A stretch of 43,690 nt of DNA. It comes from Methanomicrobia archaeon. Its GTDB lineage: Archaea > Halobacteriota > Bog-38 > Methanoflorentales > Methanoflorentaceae. How positions within the stretch are numbered: position 1 is the stretch's first letter; each line of letters begins with the position of its first letter. Below are positions 17,752 to 27,536 of the stretch, piece by piece. The position numbers were made by a program, and so were the translations under genes. Location of the stretch: the NCBI GenBank assembly GCA_015661395.1, contig JACWML010000019.1, positions 1 through 43,690 of the forward strand, in the 5' to 3' direction. The notes beneath the pieces are model-generated. The model was not told the origin of the DNA, did not search any database, and worked only from the letters and a program-made list of their open reading frames with translations.

Positions 17752-19137
17752 ATGCAAGAACTTAGCGAAAAAAGGGACGATATTGAAGAAGCCCTCAGCA
17801 CAGCACGCGAGCGCGGGGCCCAGTTCGCTGATATCCGTCTAGAGAGCTCTGATGGCACTTCAATCTCCGCGAAAGACGGGATAACGAAGATAAACAGCTC
17901 AAATGAACTTGGGGCTGGAATACGGGCTTTTTTGGAGGGGGCGTGGGGGTTTGCCTACACGACACAAGTCGATCGCCGCGGCATGACCGATTGCGCTCAA
18001 CGCGCGGTCAGTCTTGCCAAAGCCGTGTATGAGCGTGCTGAGAAGTTTTCGATTGAGGTGCCAGCGTTTGAAGACACCGTCAAGACGACCGTACAGCGCC
18101 TGCCGACGCAAGTCCCAATCGCCGACAAACTCGGCTACGTTCTGCAGCAAGAGCGAGAAGCAAAACAAACGGATAAGCGCGTCAGCAGCACAGAGATCGG
18201 ATACGGCGACATCGTTCTGCATAAAATAATCGCAAATTCCGAAGGAACGTATGTCGACGAGACTGTCGTGCGGTCGATTGCTCGCGCAATGGTCTTTGCT
18301 AAAGAAGGTGCATTGCGGCAGTCAGGCTATAAGGCCAAAGGTGATTCAAGGGGGTTCGAGCTGTTCCTAGACGGCGCGGACATCGGCCGAACTGCTGCAA
18401 CACAAGCAGTCTCGCTGCTCGACGCGAAACCGGCACCCTCTGGGCAGTTTGATGCCGTGCTTGACCCGTCGCTCTCAGGGGTTTTCGCGCACGAGGCGTT
18501 CGGACACGCAGCCGAAGCTGACGCGATCATTTCAGGCACGTCTATCTTGGCAGGGAAGCTAACCCAGAAGATCGGCTCTGATGCAGTGACGATCATTGAC
18601 GACCCGAGCTTGCGGAGCTATGGTTACATGGCCTACGACGATGAGGGTATCCAGACGCGCCGAAAGGTGCTTTTGGAGCGCGGGATTTTGCAGACCTACC
18701 TCACCGACGTTGAAACCGGGTCGCGCCTCGGCTTGGGGTCAAACGGAAGCGCACGCGCCCAGCGGTACGACGCTCCGCCCATCGTGCGGATGAGTAACAC
18801 CTTCTTTGAACCCGGGGATTACGCGTTTGACGAGCTGCTCGAGGGGTTCAGCGGCATATACTTTATCGGCTGGCAGTATGGCTACACGACCCCTACAACA
18901 GGGATGCTCACCTTCAAAAGCAGAGAGGCGTACGCGGTCGAACGCGGAGAACTGCGCGATCACTTGAGGGACGCGGCGCTGAGCGCGATGACGCTCGAGG
19001 TCCTTCACAACATCAACGCCATAGCGCGTACCTTGTCCTTCGACCCTGGAACGTGCGGCAAAGGCGGACAGATGACGCCAAACACCACAGGAGGCGCCTA
19101 CATGCGTGTGAGTGACGTCGTTGTGGGGGGGATGTAA
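17752..19137 (+). CDS. tldD: Metalloprotease TldD
   Basis: Metal-binding subunit of the TldD/TldE heterodimeric peptidase, which degrades unfolded small proteins and processes modified peptides. The zinc site HEAFGHAAEAD (HExxxH, about residues 247-257) is present. The C-terminal CGKGGQ with downstream TGGAYMRV is typical. Length 461 aa is normal. AAGGAG lies 11 bases before ATG. The stop codon is followed directly, with no gap, by the GTG of tldE. Confidence 0.95.
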   Translation: MQELSEKRDDIEEALSTARERGAQFADIRLESSDGTSISAKDGITKINSSNELGAGIRAFLEGAWGFAYTTQVDRRGMTDCAQRAVSLAKAVYERAEKFSIEVPAFEDTVKTTVQRLPTQVPIADKLGYVLQQEREAKQTDKRVSSTEIGYGDIVLHKIIANSEGTYVDETVVRSIARAMVFAKEGALRQSGYKAKGDSRGFELFLDGADIGRTAATQAVSLLDAKPAPSGQFDAVLDPSLSGVFAHEAFGHAAEADAIISGTSILAGKLTQKIGSDAVTIIDDPSLRSYGYMAYDDEGIQTRRKVLLERGILQTYLTDVETGSRLGLGSNGSARAQRYDAPPIVRMSNTFFEPGDYAFDELLEGFSGIYFIGWQYGYTTPTTGMLTFKSREAYAVERGELRDHLRDAALSAMTLEVLHNINAIARTLSFDPGTCGKGGQMTPNTTGGAYMRVSDVVVGGM

Positions 19138-20472
19138 GTGACGACTCACACCGAGCGAGAGGCTACGCTCCTTGAGGTGTGCACGCGGGCATTGGCGCTC
19201 GTAGACACGTCCATCTACCAAGGAGAGGCGTTCGCCACTCACTCGAACTCTGTCAGCGCAGAGCTCGAGAAGGGTAAGATCAAATCAAGCCAAAGCGGCT
19301 TTGAGAGTGGCATCGGGATTCGAATCTTCAAGGATGGCAGCATGGGGTACGCGCACGCATCTCTCGAACGGGTCGAGTTCGCTGTCGACCAGGCGATCGC
19401 AGCGGCACGCGCCGGAAGTCCTGATAGAGATTTCAAATCGCTTCCGCCCGCCGAGCGCTATCCCGTCGTCTCCGGTACCTGGGATAACACGATCGCGTCA
19501 CTCGACGTCTCAACGGTCGCGCAGCTTGCGATTGACGTCGCCGACGCATCGCGTATTGACGAGCGCATTGATATCATCAATTCAGGCGCGTTAGTCGGGT
19601 GGTGGAGCGGCGCGATCGCAAACACGTTCGGCGTTTCGGGAACGGACAGTGGAACGCAGGCAGCGCTCGACATCGACGTGATTGCGCACAAGGGGGAGGC
19701 CAGCGGAAACGGCTTCGAGTACGCTGCTTCGCGGCGTTTCGATTTCGATGTTGATTCGGTCGGAATTGCAGCGGGAGAGATGGCGCTGCGTAGTGTGAAC
19801 CCACAGCCGATTGCATCAGGCAAGATGCCTGTCGTGCTTGATCCCCTTGCTGTTGGATCCATCATTGCAGCTGCGGTCACCGTGAGCGCTGAAGACGCGC
19901 AACGGGATCGGTCGTTTCTAACAGGGAAAATAGGCGAGCACATCGCCGTAAGCGAGTTCACGATCGTGGATGACGGACTCCTTAGCGGCGGCTTAGAGAC
20001 AAGCCCCTTTGACGCTGAAGGAGTCCCCTCACAGCGAACCCCTCTCGTCGAAAGAGGTGTCTTGCGATCGTACCTCTACGACAGCTACACGGCAAACAAA
20101 GAGGGGACAACGAGCACGGGCAACGCCTCTCGCGGGGACTTTCGGCAGCCGCCTTCGATATCGCCCACAAACCTCGTAATCGCAAGCGGAGCTGAGGCGA
20201 ACGTAATCGAGGACGTGCGACACGGCATTTATATTAGGGCCACCGGCGATCGGCCTAACACGAGCACCGGAGAGTTTTCCGGAATGGTCTACGCCGGCTA
20301 CGCCATCGAAGACGGCGAACTCGAACACGCACTACAGCAAACCAACATCGGAATCGACGTTCTCGACTTGCTTCAGCAGATCGATGGCATAAGTAGCGAG
20401 GTCAAGACGTACTTCAGCTTGACGACGCCAACCGTGCGAATAAGAGATGTCAGCGTCGCAAGCAGCGGCTGA
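19138..20472 (+). CDS. tldE: TldE/PmbA subunit
   Basis: Non-metal partner of TldD (444 aa). It shares the fold but lacks HExxxH; the region that would hold it reads VLDPLAVGSIIAAAVTVSAE. Family motifs include ERGVLRSYLYDSYTANKEGT (about residues 301-320) and ATGDRPNTSTGEFSG (about 364-378). It starts with GTG immediately after the tldD TAA, so the two subunits are made together. Confidence 0.94.
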   Translation: MTTHTEREATLLEVCTRALALVDTSIYQGEAFATHSNSVSAELEKGKIKSSQSGFESGIGIRIFKDGSMGYAHASLERVEFAVDQAIAAARAGSPDRDFKSLPPAERYPVVSGTWDNTIASLDVSTVAQLAIDVADASRIDERIDIINSGALVGWWSGAIANTFGVSGTDSGTQAALDIDVIAHKGEASGNGFEYAASRRFDFDVDSVGIAAGEMALRSVNPQPIASGKMPVVLDPLAVGSIIAAAVTVSAEDAQRDRSFLTGKIGEHIAVSEFTIVDDGLLSGGLETSPFDAEGVPSQRTPLVERGVLRSYLYDSYTANKEGTTSTGNASRGDFRQPPSISPTNLVIASGAEANVIEDVRHGIYIRATGDRPNTSTGEFSGMVYAGYAIEDGELEHALQQTNIGIDVLDLLQQIDGISSEVKTYFSLTTPTVRIRDVSVASSG

Positions 20473-20536
20473 GGGGCAACGCAAGCAGTAAATAGAGGAA
20501 GAAATACATCCTGCTTACTCGGGAGAGAGGCGAGAA

Positions 20537-21328
20537 ATGGTGGCTTTTTTGCGAGACTTGGAAAAAACAGCGCGTCAGAACGACAGCTGGCTCTGCGTGG
20601 GACTCGACCCTGATGGCACGGTGGATGATGTTTTCGATTTCAACCAGCGTATCATCAGCGCTACGCTCGATTTAGTCTGCTGTTTCAAGGTTAATACGGC
20701 GTTCTACGAAGCGCGCGGCCCTTCGGGGTTGGACGCGCTGATCAAGACGGTGGAATATATCAAAGAGTTCGTGCGCGTGCCGGTCATCGTAGATGCGAAG
20801 AGGGCCGACGTGGCACACTCATCGAAAGCGCATGCAAAGTACGTGTATGAGATCGTCGGTGGTGACGCCGTGACGGTTAGTCCCTATATGGGACTCGACG
20901 CGATAGAGCCCTTCATCGAGCGGCGAAACAAGGGCGTTTTTATCCTCTGCAAAACGTCAAACGCCGGGGCAGCAGAGATACAAAATCTATCGTGCGCCGA
21001 ACCGCTCTTCCAGGTCGTGGCGAGAAAAGCTTTAGAGTGGAACTTACACGGCAATCTCGGCATTGTCGCGGGCGCTACCCAAGGCAGCGAACTGAAAACG
21101 GTGCGCGGCATCGTTGGCGAAGGTATTCCGCTCCTAATTCCAGGGGTAGGATCACAGGGCGGCAATCTTCAAGCGGCAGTCACGTCGGGGATGAACTCGC
21201 AAGGGCGCATGGGCATCATCGCTGTCTCGAGAGACGTCATTTTCGCGCCATCGCCCCACAAGATGGCAACTGCATTCCGCAATGAGATCAACGCGTTTCG
21301 GGGGGATATCGAGACCCCTACCGCCTAA
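20537..21328 (+). CDS. pyrF: Orotidine 5'-phosphate decarboxylase, type 2
   Basis: Last step of UMP synthesis. The protein (263 aa) has SWLCVGLDPD near the N terminus, the catalytic DAKRADV (about residues 88-94; Asp-Lys-Asp network) and GVGSQGGNLQAAV (about 209-221, phosphate binding). The length and motif set match the longer type-2 ODCase family, not the roughly 220-aa type usual in many methanogens. A TATA-like GTAAATAG at about 20488 and GAGAGG before ATG are present. It overlaps the convergent pfkB gene by 4 bp. Confidence 0.93.
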   Translation: MVAFLRDLEKTARQNDSWLCVGLDPDGTVDDVFDFNQRIISATLDLVCCFKVNTAFYEARGPSGLDALIKTVEYIKEFVRVPVIVDAKRADVAHSSKAHAKYVYEIVGGDAVTVSPYMGLDAIEPFIERRNKGVFILCKTSNAGAAEIQNLSCAEPLFQVVARKALEWNLHGNLGIVAGATQGSELKTVRGIVGEGIPLLIPGVGSQGGNLQAAVTSGMNSQGRMGIIAVSRDVIFAPSPHKMATAFRNEINAFRGDIETPTA

Positions 21329-22251
21329 CTGACGCTGCGGACACTCACTTGAGCCAGGAGCGTGCTGACGTTTTCTGGCGTTATGGAGACATCCTGGATG
21401 AGGGTTGCTGCCGTCCCGGTTGCTGCCGCCCGCTTTGCCGCCTCCTTGTAGCTCTCTCCTAAGACCAACGCCTGTACAAACCCAGCAACTGCTGAGTCTC
21501 CCGCACCGATGGTGTTCGTGACCGTCACTCGGGGCGGACGCGCTATCCAGCGTTCATCTTCAGTTACGAGAAGCACGCCTCTGGCGCCCATGGAGACAAG
21601 CACCACGTCAATACCTCGCTCGTGCACTTGAACAGCAGCATCAACGATTGAACCGATGCTGTTGAGCTGCGTAGCCATCAGTCGTTCAAGCTCGTGCACG
21701 TTGGGTTTGATGATGTGAGGTTTTGCCCTCAACCCGGCCTTGAGGGGCTCGTCATCAGAATCGAGGACAACGGTAGCTCCTTTGGCTTTTGCGATTTCTA
21801 CGATTTTCTGATAAATGATCGGGTTGACCCCCAAAGGAACACTTCCACTGATGATCACATAGTTGGCATCCTTGAGACGTTTTATCGTGTCGATCATCTC
21901 CATGAGCTCGAAGGACTGAATAAAGGGGCCGCGCAAGTTGAACGAGATCTGCCGATTTTTTGCTGTCTCGTGAATGTAAACGTTAATTCGGGTCTCAGCA
22001 GAGATCCTCACAAACTCGCAGTTGACGCCGAGGTTAAAAAGGCATCCTTCGAGCTCCCGGCCAGTGTACCCGCCAGCAAACCCGATCGCTTTGTTCTCCA
22101 CGCCAAGCCGGGTGAGCGCTTTCGAGACGTCGATGCCTTTGCCGCCTGCATATCGCTCATCGCCGTCCACTCGGTTAGGGTTGTGATACTCGATGGACTC
22201 AACGGAGAGGATGCGGTCAAGGGCAGGATTTAGCGTAATGGTGTATATCAT
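21325..22251 (-). CDS. PfkB-family sugar-phosphate kinase (1-phosphofructokinase/LacC-like)
   Basis: 308 aa. It starts MIYTITLNPALDRILSVES, the 1-phosphofructokinase/tagatose-6-phosphate kinase signature. YAGGKGIDVSKALTRLG (PfkB signature 1) follows and NTIGAGDSAVAGFVQAL (signature 2 with catalytic Asp, about residues 252-268) closes it. ATP-dependent, unlike the ADP-dependent phosphofructokinase of several methanogens. It lies 73 bp downstream of the aldolase gene on the same strand, so the product pair suggests fructose-1(,6)-phosphate metabolism. Exact substrate is not determinable. Confidence 0.88.
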   Translation of the reverse strand: MIYTITLNPALDRILSVESIEYHNPNRVDGDERYAGGKGIDVSKALTRLGVENKAIGFAGGYTGRELEGCLFNLGVNCEFVRISAETRINVYIHETAKNRQISFNLRGPFIQSFELMEMIDTIKRLKDANYVIISGSVPLGVNPIIYQKIVEIAKAKGATVVLDSDDEPLKAGLRAKPHIIKPNVHELERLMATQLNSIGSIVDAAVQVHERGIDVVLVSMGARGVLLVTEDERWIARPPRVTVTNTIGAGDSAVAGFVQALVLGESYKEAAKRAAATGTAATLIQDVSITPENVSTLLAQVSVRSVS

Positions 22252-22324
22252 AGCTCCTCTGTCCGCGTTCACCAGAATCGCGCAGGCGATGTCGCGGTAT
22301 CCGCGGGAACGAACGACCGCAGAT

Positions 22325-23278
22325 TCACGGCATGGTGTACTCTTTCACTTTAAACTCTTTTCTTCCCGTGTAGATCTCCAGTGCCTCCTCCACGCCTGCG
22401 CCGTTTACGACGATCGCTGAAATCGCATTGCACATTTGAATGGCTTCCTTGAGCCGCTTTTGGTGGATGTTCCGGCCCGTCGCATTGCCGCTTGCGCCGC
22501 TTATGAATATCTGCTCCCACAGGCGCTCGAGGAAAAGTTTGACGTCCACGCTTGAACCCCCTGCGCACAATACTTTGCATCGGCCCGCAGCCTGAACGGC
22601 CTCTTTGAAAGCTTCTTTGGAATCGACGCCGTCTTTCTTTGGGTAGTTTACTTTCACAAAATCCGCGCCGAGAGTGGCACCCAACCCGGCAGCGCCGGCG
22701 ATGAGATGCGGGTCGTGCTCATCTTTCACTGCCTCGCCGCGGGGATAGACCCAAATGATCGCGATCATGCCACGCTTGTGGGCGCTGTGAATGATCTGGG
22801 CGGCCTCGTGCAGCATGTACGCTTCGTATTCGCTTCCCGCGTAGATCGTATATCCGACGGCGGGAATGCTCAACGCCGAACTCTTCCGAAACTCATCGAC
22901 ATGTTCCATGGAGTAGAATAGACCACTGAGCGGTTCTGCTTGCGCGGTCTTTACGAGGTTCGTCTTGGAATTAAGCTTTATAAGATAGTTGACGTGCGGA
23001 TAGTCCTCGCCGTAGCGAGCGATCAGACCCATCTGCGTCGCGAAACACCCGATTTCGGCGCCACTGGCGATTCGAAACAAGTGCTCAGGGTCGTTGTCGT
23101 CAGGGGAGATGCCGGGGCCATAGAAATCGTCATTCAGGTGCTCAATCTTCTGATCTCCCGCGAAGAGCATAAGACGGCCGCTTCCCTTGGTGATGGTGAA
23201 TAGATTTCTTGTGTATTCCATTCGCAGCTCCTGGGGAACGTCTAATGGAGTCCTAATTGTGCTCGTCGAGAAATCCAT
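22325..23278 (-). CDS. Class I fructose-1,6-bisphosphate aldolase, archaeal DhnA/FbaB type
   Basis: 317 aa, DeoC/FbaB-fold aldolase forming a Schiff base. LMLFAGDQKIEHLNDDFYGP (about residues 35-54) is the family N-terminal phosphate region; AIIWVYPRGEAV follows, with the Schiff-base Lys in FVKVNYPKKDG and phosphate loop VLCAGGSS. ATG 23278 is fixed by GGAGGT seven bases upstream. It is the first gene of an fba-pfkB operon, which would link hexose phosphate cleavage to kinase activity in glycolysis or gluconeogenesis. Confidence 0.92.
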   Translation of the reverse strand: MDFSTSTIRTPLDVPQELRMEYTRNLFTITKGSGRLMLFAGDQKIEHLNDDFYGPGISPDDNDPEHLFRIASGAEIGCFATQMGLIARYGEDYPHVNYLIKLNSKTNLVKTAQAEPLSGLFYSMEHVDEFRKSSALSIPAVGYTIYAGSEYEAYMLHEAAQIIHSAHKRGMIAIIWVYPRGEAVKDEHDPHLIAGAAGLGATLGADFVKVNYPKKDGVDSKEAFKEAVQAAGRCKVLCAGGSSVDVKLFLERLWEQIFISGASGNATGRNIHQKRLKEAIQMCNAISAIVVNGAGVEEALEIYTGRKEFKVKEYTMP

Positions 23279-23463
23279 TTGGTACCTCCAATCTGCGGGG
23301 TTTCTTCCCGTTTTCACTAACTCGACCGCCTACTTTATTGCTTTGTCGCCAGTTTAACGCGGGTGCCGCACGTTTGACCGTTACCTGCTCAGCGCGAAAG
23401 CTCCTTACGTCTATTGAGTCTATGTAGATCACTTATAAAGGCAGGAAGCCGTAGGCATGAGAT

Positions 23464-24204
23464 GTGATAGATCAGCGCAAAGAACCCATAGAAGTGTGCC
23501 CCGGCGTCTTCCTGATACCGGCGCAGCGGCCATCGTGTCACGTTTACCTCATCGTTGGGGCCGACAAGATCGTCATGATCGATTCGGGAATTGATGCGAG
23601 CTTTAGTGATTTGAAGGATGCGTTAAGCGACATTGGATTCACGCCTGCAGATGTCGATTTGGTCGTTAACACGCATGAACACTTTGACCACATTGGCGGC
23701 AATAAGTACTTCTACCGCACGGCCATTATCGCGGCTGGACGGCTCGCTGCCGCAAAAATAACCGAAAAAGACGCATATGTCACCATGTACTCGTCATTTT
23801 CGGCCGATTATCGGTATACGAAACCGCATTTGTGGTTTGAGAACGGAGCGTTTATCGACCTAGAAAACGCGAAACTCGAAGTGATCGATACTCCCGGCCA
23901 CACATCAGGCTGTATATGTGTCTATGAGGAGTATAACAAACTGCTATTCTCAGGAGATACCGTTTTTGCACACGGGACTCTGTCGGCGATAGCACCTTCG
24001 GGAAGTGCTGGTGACTACGTGCATTCCATGGACGTGCTTAACACGAAAAAGATAGAGCGACTCTTTCCCGGCCACGGATCGCTTTCGCAAACGCCCTCTG
24101 AAGACATAGAACGCGCGTCGAAAAACGCCAGAACAAGACTGCACGAAGTGAAAACTGGCGATACGTGGTCTGAATCCACGCCTTTAGACGAACCGGGCCA
24201 GTGA
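23464..24204 (+). CDS. Metallo-beta-lactamase-fold hydrolase
   Basis: 246 aa. The metal motif NTHEHFDHIGGNKYF (HxHxDH, about residues 69-83) is followed by a later His in DTPGHTSGCICVYEE, an Asp in LLFSGDTVFAHG and a final His in LFPGHGS. All ligands are present, so it is probably an active glyoxalase-II/lactonase-like enzyme. The start is GTG 23464. A TATA box (TTATAAAG, 23433-23440) about 27 nt upstream predicts a leaderless mRNA. Substrate unknown. Confidence 0.92.
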   Translation: MIDQRKEPIEVCPGVFLIPAQRPSCHVYLIVGADKIVMIDSGIDASFSDLKDALSDIGFTPADVDLVVNTHEHFDHIGGNKYFYRTAIIAAGRLAAAKITEKDAYVTMYSSFSADYRYTKPHLWFENGAFIDLENAKLEVIDTPGHTSGCICVYEEYNKLLFSGDTVFAHGTLSAIAPSGSAGDYVHSMDVLNTKKIERLFPGHGSLSQTPSEDIERASKNARTRLHEVKTGDTWSESTPLDEPGQ

Positions 24205-24292
24205 AAAAGCCATTTGGTCCTATCTGAGCTTCGCAAGTGAGACGCACTTGAATCAATATGCGCAGGACGTTAACGGCTGTCGAAGAGGCTTG

Positions 24293-24958
24293 CTATTTCA
24301 AGTAGCGCCGCGCGCCTTCTTCCATATAGCAGACGCGATTACCGATGTTTACCGCGTGATCCGCGATGCGCTCAAGGTACCGAATGATGAATAGCAGGCT
24401 AGCCACATCAGCAACGGTCTCCGTGGAGCATTTGCCCTGAGCGAGCGCGTTCACCATATTTTGAACAACGTCCTTGTACAAGTAATCAATTCTGTCATCA
24501 CGCGCCTCAAAGCTTCGGGCCAGTTGAACGTTGCCTTGCGCGTACGTTTCGATGCTATCGGCGACCATCGACTTCACGTCAGCGACGAGCTCGTTGAACT
24601 TCGATGCAGAAACGGGTATGCGGATGGGCTTCCCCATGGTGACGACCTCTTCAGCGATGTCTGCGGTGAAGTCGCCAATGCGCTCCAGATCGGTGATCAT
24701 TTTCAAAGAAGTAGCAATTATTCTAAGGTCTTTTGCCATAGGCTGTTCGAGTGCGAGGAGCGACATGCATTGCGCTTCAATCTTCCGATCGAACTTGTTT
24801 ATCGCATCGTCGTTGACGATCACCCGCTGAGCGAGAGCAGCATCACTCGTCTCGAGGGCCGTAAGCACATCCTCGACTGATCGCAGGGTAATAGCGCCCA
24901 TTTCTGTGACGTCTTGCCGCAATTCTTTCAGCTTTCTAATGTAGCGAGTCCTAGCCAT
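24293..24958 (-). CDS. phoU: Phosphate uptake regulator PhoU
   Basis: 221-aa helical protein with the two-fold PhoU repeat. The metal-site pattern appears as ITDLERIGDFTADIAEEVV (about residues 87-105) and again IRYLERIADHAVNIGNRVC (about 190-208). PhoU restrains Pst transport and phosphate signalling. It is the last gene of the pst operon, 12 bp after pstB. A second, AbrB-fused PhoU protein lies at the head of the cluster. Confidence 0.95.
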   Translation of the reverse strand: MARTRYIRKLKELRQDVTEMGAITLRSVEDVLTALETSDAALAQRVIVNDDAINKFDRKIEAQCMSLLALEQPMAKDLRIIATSLKMITDLERIGDFTADIAEEVVTMGKPIRIPVSASKFNELVADVKSMVADSIETYAQGNVQLARSFEARDDRIDYLYKDVVQNMVNALAQGKCSTETVADVASLLFIIRYLERIADHAVNIGNRVCYMEEGARRYLK

Positions 24959-24970
24959 GGCTTGTGTCTC

Positions 24971-25732
24971 TTACCCGAACTTCCCGGTTACGTAGTCTTC
25001 TGTCTTCTTTTCTCGCGGTCGTTCAAATAAGTCTATCGTCGAAGCGTACTCAACGAGTTCGCCGAGAAAGAAAAACGCGGTGTGTGATGAGACGCGAGCT
25101 GCCTGCTGCATATTATGCGTGACGATGATGATGGTATACTCTTTTTTCAGCTCGTATATAAGATCTTCAATCTTCGAGGTCGCGATCGGATCCAGCGCTG
25201 ACGCGGGCTCATCCATGAGCAGTACGTCAGGTTCCACCGCGAGGAGCCGCGCGATGCAGAGCCGCTGCTGCTGGCCGCCCGACAGCCTAAGCGCGGACTC
25301 ATTGAGCCGATCCTTAACTTCATCCCAAATCGCAGCGCCTTTGAGACTCCTTTCAACAATCTCGTTTAGGGCCTTTTTATCTCGAATCCCGTGGACCCGC
25401 GGCCCGTAGGCTACGTTGTCGAAGATCGACTTCGGGAACGGATTGGGCTTTTGAAACACCATTCCAATCTCTTTACGAAGTGCCACAACGTCCGTATCCG
25501 AGTTGAGGATATTACGTCCTTTGTAAATTACTTCGCCAGTAAACTTGACGTTATCTACAAGATCATTCATTCGGTCAAGTGTTTTGATAAAAGTCGATTT
25601 TCCACACCCTGATGGACCGATTAGGGCAGTGACTGCATTCTTTGGAATGTCGATGTTGACGTTCTTGAGGGCTTGGAAGTTCCCAAACCAGAGGTTCAGG
25701 TTCTTTACACTTATTTCAATCTCGCCACTCAT
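24971..25732 (-). CDS. pstB: Phosphate ABC transporter ATP-binding protein
   Basis: 253 aa. Walker [10 protein letters not shown] (about residues 38-46), Q-loop [13 protein letters not shown], signature LSGGQQQR (about 149-156), Walker [14 protein letters not shown], and H-loop [15 protein letters not shown]. The QKPNPFPKS and ALDP context is typical of PstB. Powers phosphate import through PstC/PstA. Four bases separate it from pstA. Confidence 0.97.
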   Translation of the reverse strand: MSGEIEISVKNLNLWFGNFQALKNVNIDIPKNAVTALIGPSGCGKSTFIKTLDRMNDLVDNVKFTGEVIYKGRNILNSDTDVVALRKEIGMVFQKPNPFPKSIFDNVAYGPRVHGIRDKKALNEIVERSLKGAAIWDEVKDRLNESALRLSGGQQQRLCIARLLAVEPDVLLMDEPASALDPIATSKIEDLIYELKKEYTIIIVTHNMQQAARVSSHTAFFFLGELVEYASTIDLFERPREKKTEDYVTGKFG

Positions 25733-25736
25733 GTCG

Positions 25737-26585
25737 TCATAGTCCCTGTAGTTTCTTGGTATAGCTGTTCATTAGCCAGTCAGTAATAAATGTGATCGCC
25801 AGGATCGCAATAATCAGCACGGCGGCTGTACCATAAGCCGCTGACGTATCGTTATACTCAGTAAGGATGTTATAAATATACAACGTCATCGGGCACGCAG
25901 GATCGCGTAGGCTCTGGATCACGCCTAGGGCACCGCCTGCAGTAAGCAAGATGGCCGCAGTCTCGCCGATAGCACGCCCCATGCCGAGAATGAGTCCAGT
26001 GATGATCCCGGGGAGCGCTGTCGGCAAGACTACGGTAGTAATTGACTGCCATTTCGTCGCCCCTAAGCCTAAGCTGCCTTCCCGCAGCTCTCCCGGGACG
26101 GCTTTCAACGCCTCTTCAGAAATTCTTAGCGATATTGGGAGCACCATGAACGCGAGTGTCAGCCCCGCTGACAGTACGGACCATCCTCCAGTGTAAGGCA
26201 GCAAGTAGATGACAAAAAAGAGGAATCCAAAGAGGCCGATAATGATAGACGGTATGCCTGCCAGTACTTCTGCCGCCTGGCGAATTACTTTTCGCAGAAG
26301 GTTCTCTCGTGTGTATTCGTTCAAATAGATCGCCCCCCCAACACTCAGCGGCGCAGCTACCAGCAGGGCTACGCCCGTGACCGCGACCGTCGCCACTATC
26401 GTCGAATAGATTCCTGCCCCTGTCTGTCCCCTCACACCAGGATTTGTCGTCAAGAAATGCCAGCTGATGAGCGGAAGTCCTTTTGCGAGTATGTAGGCCA
26501 ATATGACGATGAGGATGACGATGGTCGAAATACCCGCCCCCCAGAGCAATGCCATGGGCACAATCTCGCGGCGCTTGGCGGGCAT
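25737..26585 (-). CDS. pstA: Phosphate ABC transporter permease PstA
   Basis: 282 aa with six predicted membrane helices. The permease coupling loop is [20 protein letters not shown] (about residues 156-175), followed by [18 protein letters not shown]. Its ATG overlaps the pstC stop (TAATG), and pstB follows after 4 bp, so the subunits are translated together. Confidence 0.96.
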   Translation of the reverse strand: MPAKRREIVPMALLWGAGISTIVILIVILAYILAKGLPLISWHFLTTNPGVRGQTGAGIYSTIVATVAVTGVALLVAAPLSVGGAIYLNEYTRENLLRKVIRQAAEVLAGIPSIIIGLFGFLFFVIYLLPYTGGWSVLSAGLTLAFMVLPISLRISEEALKAVPGELREGSLGLGATKWQSITTVVLPTALPGIITGLILGMGRAIGETAAILLTAGGALGVIQSLRDPACPMTLYIYNILTEYNDTSAAYGTAAVLIIAILAITFITDWLMNSYTKKLQGL

Positions 26586-27496
26586 TAAAAGGTCACTCGC
26601 CTCCTGCTCGCAAGGTTCGCGAGCCCTGTAAGAATCAGAATGAACACAAAGAGCACTACGCCCATGGCAAAGAGTGCCTGCTGGTGTGCTCCTGTCGCAT
26701 AACCCATCTCAAGCGCGATCGTCGCGGTAAGCGTGCTAACCGGAGCGAATATTGAACCAGGAATGGTTACAGAGTTTCCAGCCACCAGCAATACCGCCAT
26801 CGTCTCGCCGATAGCGCGCCCCATGCCGAGTATGACGCTCGCCATGATGCCCGAGCTCGCTGCCGGGATCAAGACGCTCCTAATTGTTTGCCAGCGCGTA
26901 GCCCCCATCGCCAAGCTCCCTTCTTTGTATTCACGAGGAACGGCGCGTACAGCATCAGTAGATACGCTGATGATGGTAGGGAGTATCATAACGGAGAGGA
27001 TGATCCAACAGGCAAGAATGCTCGTCCCAAATCCACCAAATTGCCCCCGTATCCACGGCACAATGACAAGAAGGGCAAAAAACCCGTAAACGACTGACGG
27101 GACACCGGCCAAGGCACTTACAGAGGGGACCAGCAAGCGCCGAACTGCAGGGGGTGCAATTTCAGCTAGGAACACAGCGCACGCGATCCCTAGCGGCGCT
27201 CCGATTGCTACGGCGCCCAGAGTGACGATCAGCGATCCCAGAATAATGGGAAATATTCCCCACGTGCCAGCAGCGAAGCTGTCGGCCGGCAGCCAAACGC
27301 TCGTTGTCAAAAAGCCTAAACCCGCTTCAGCCAAGAAAGGCACTCCTTGGCTAAAGACAAAAACGATAATCAAAAAAATAGCAAAAATTGAGGAGACTGC
27401 GCACACCAGCAAAATCAACTGGATGAAACGCTCTCCTGCGTCCCGCGTTCCTGATCTCCGAAGCGTGCGCACGGCTCTGTTGAACGTGACAACCAT
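26585..27496 (-). CDS. pstC: Phosphate ABC transporter permease PstC
   Basis: 303 aa with six membrane helices. The EAA-type coupling loop is AVPREYKEGSLAMGATRWQT (about residues 189-208). AAGGAG lies just before the start; ATG 27496 follows an in-frame GTG at 27499. Partner of PstA in the channel. It lies 40 bp downstream of pstS, and the pstC stop overlaps the pstA start. Confidence 0.95.
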   Translation of the reverse strand: MVVTFNRAVRTLRRSGTRDAGERFIQLILLVCAVSSIFAIFLIIVFVFSQGVPFLAEAGLGFLTTSVWLPADSFAAGTWGIFPIILGSLIVTLGAVAIGAPLGIACAVFLAEIAPPAVRRLLVPSVSALAGVPSVVYGFFALLVIVPWIRGQFGGFGTSILACWIILSVMILPTIISVSTDAVRAVPREYKEGSLAMGATRWQTIRSVLIPAASSGIMASVILGMGRAIGETMAVLLVAGNSVTIPGSIFAPVSTLTATIALEMGYATGAHQQALFAMGVVLFVFILILTGLANLASRRRVTF

Positions 27497-27536
27497 CACT
27501 CCTTTGCTAAGAAAGGGGGGAGGGGATATTTAGTCG

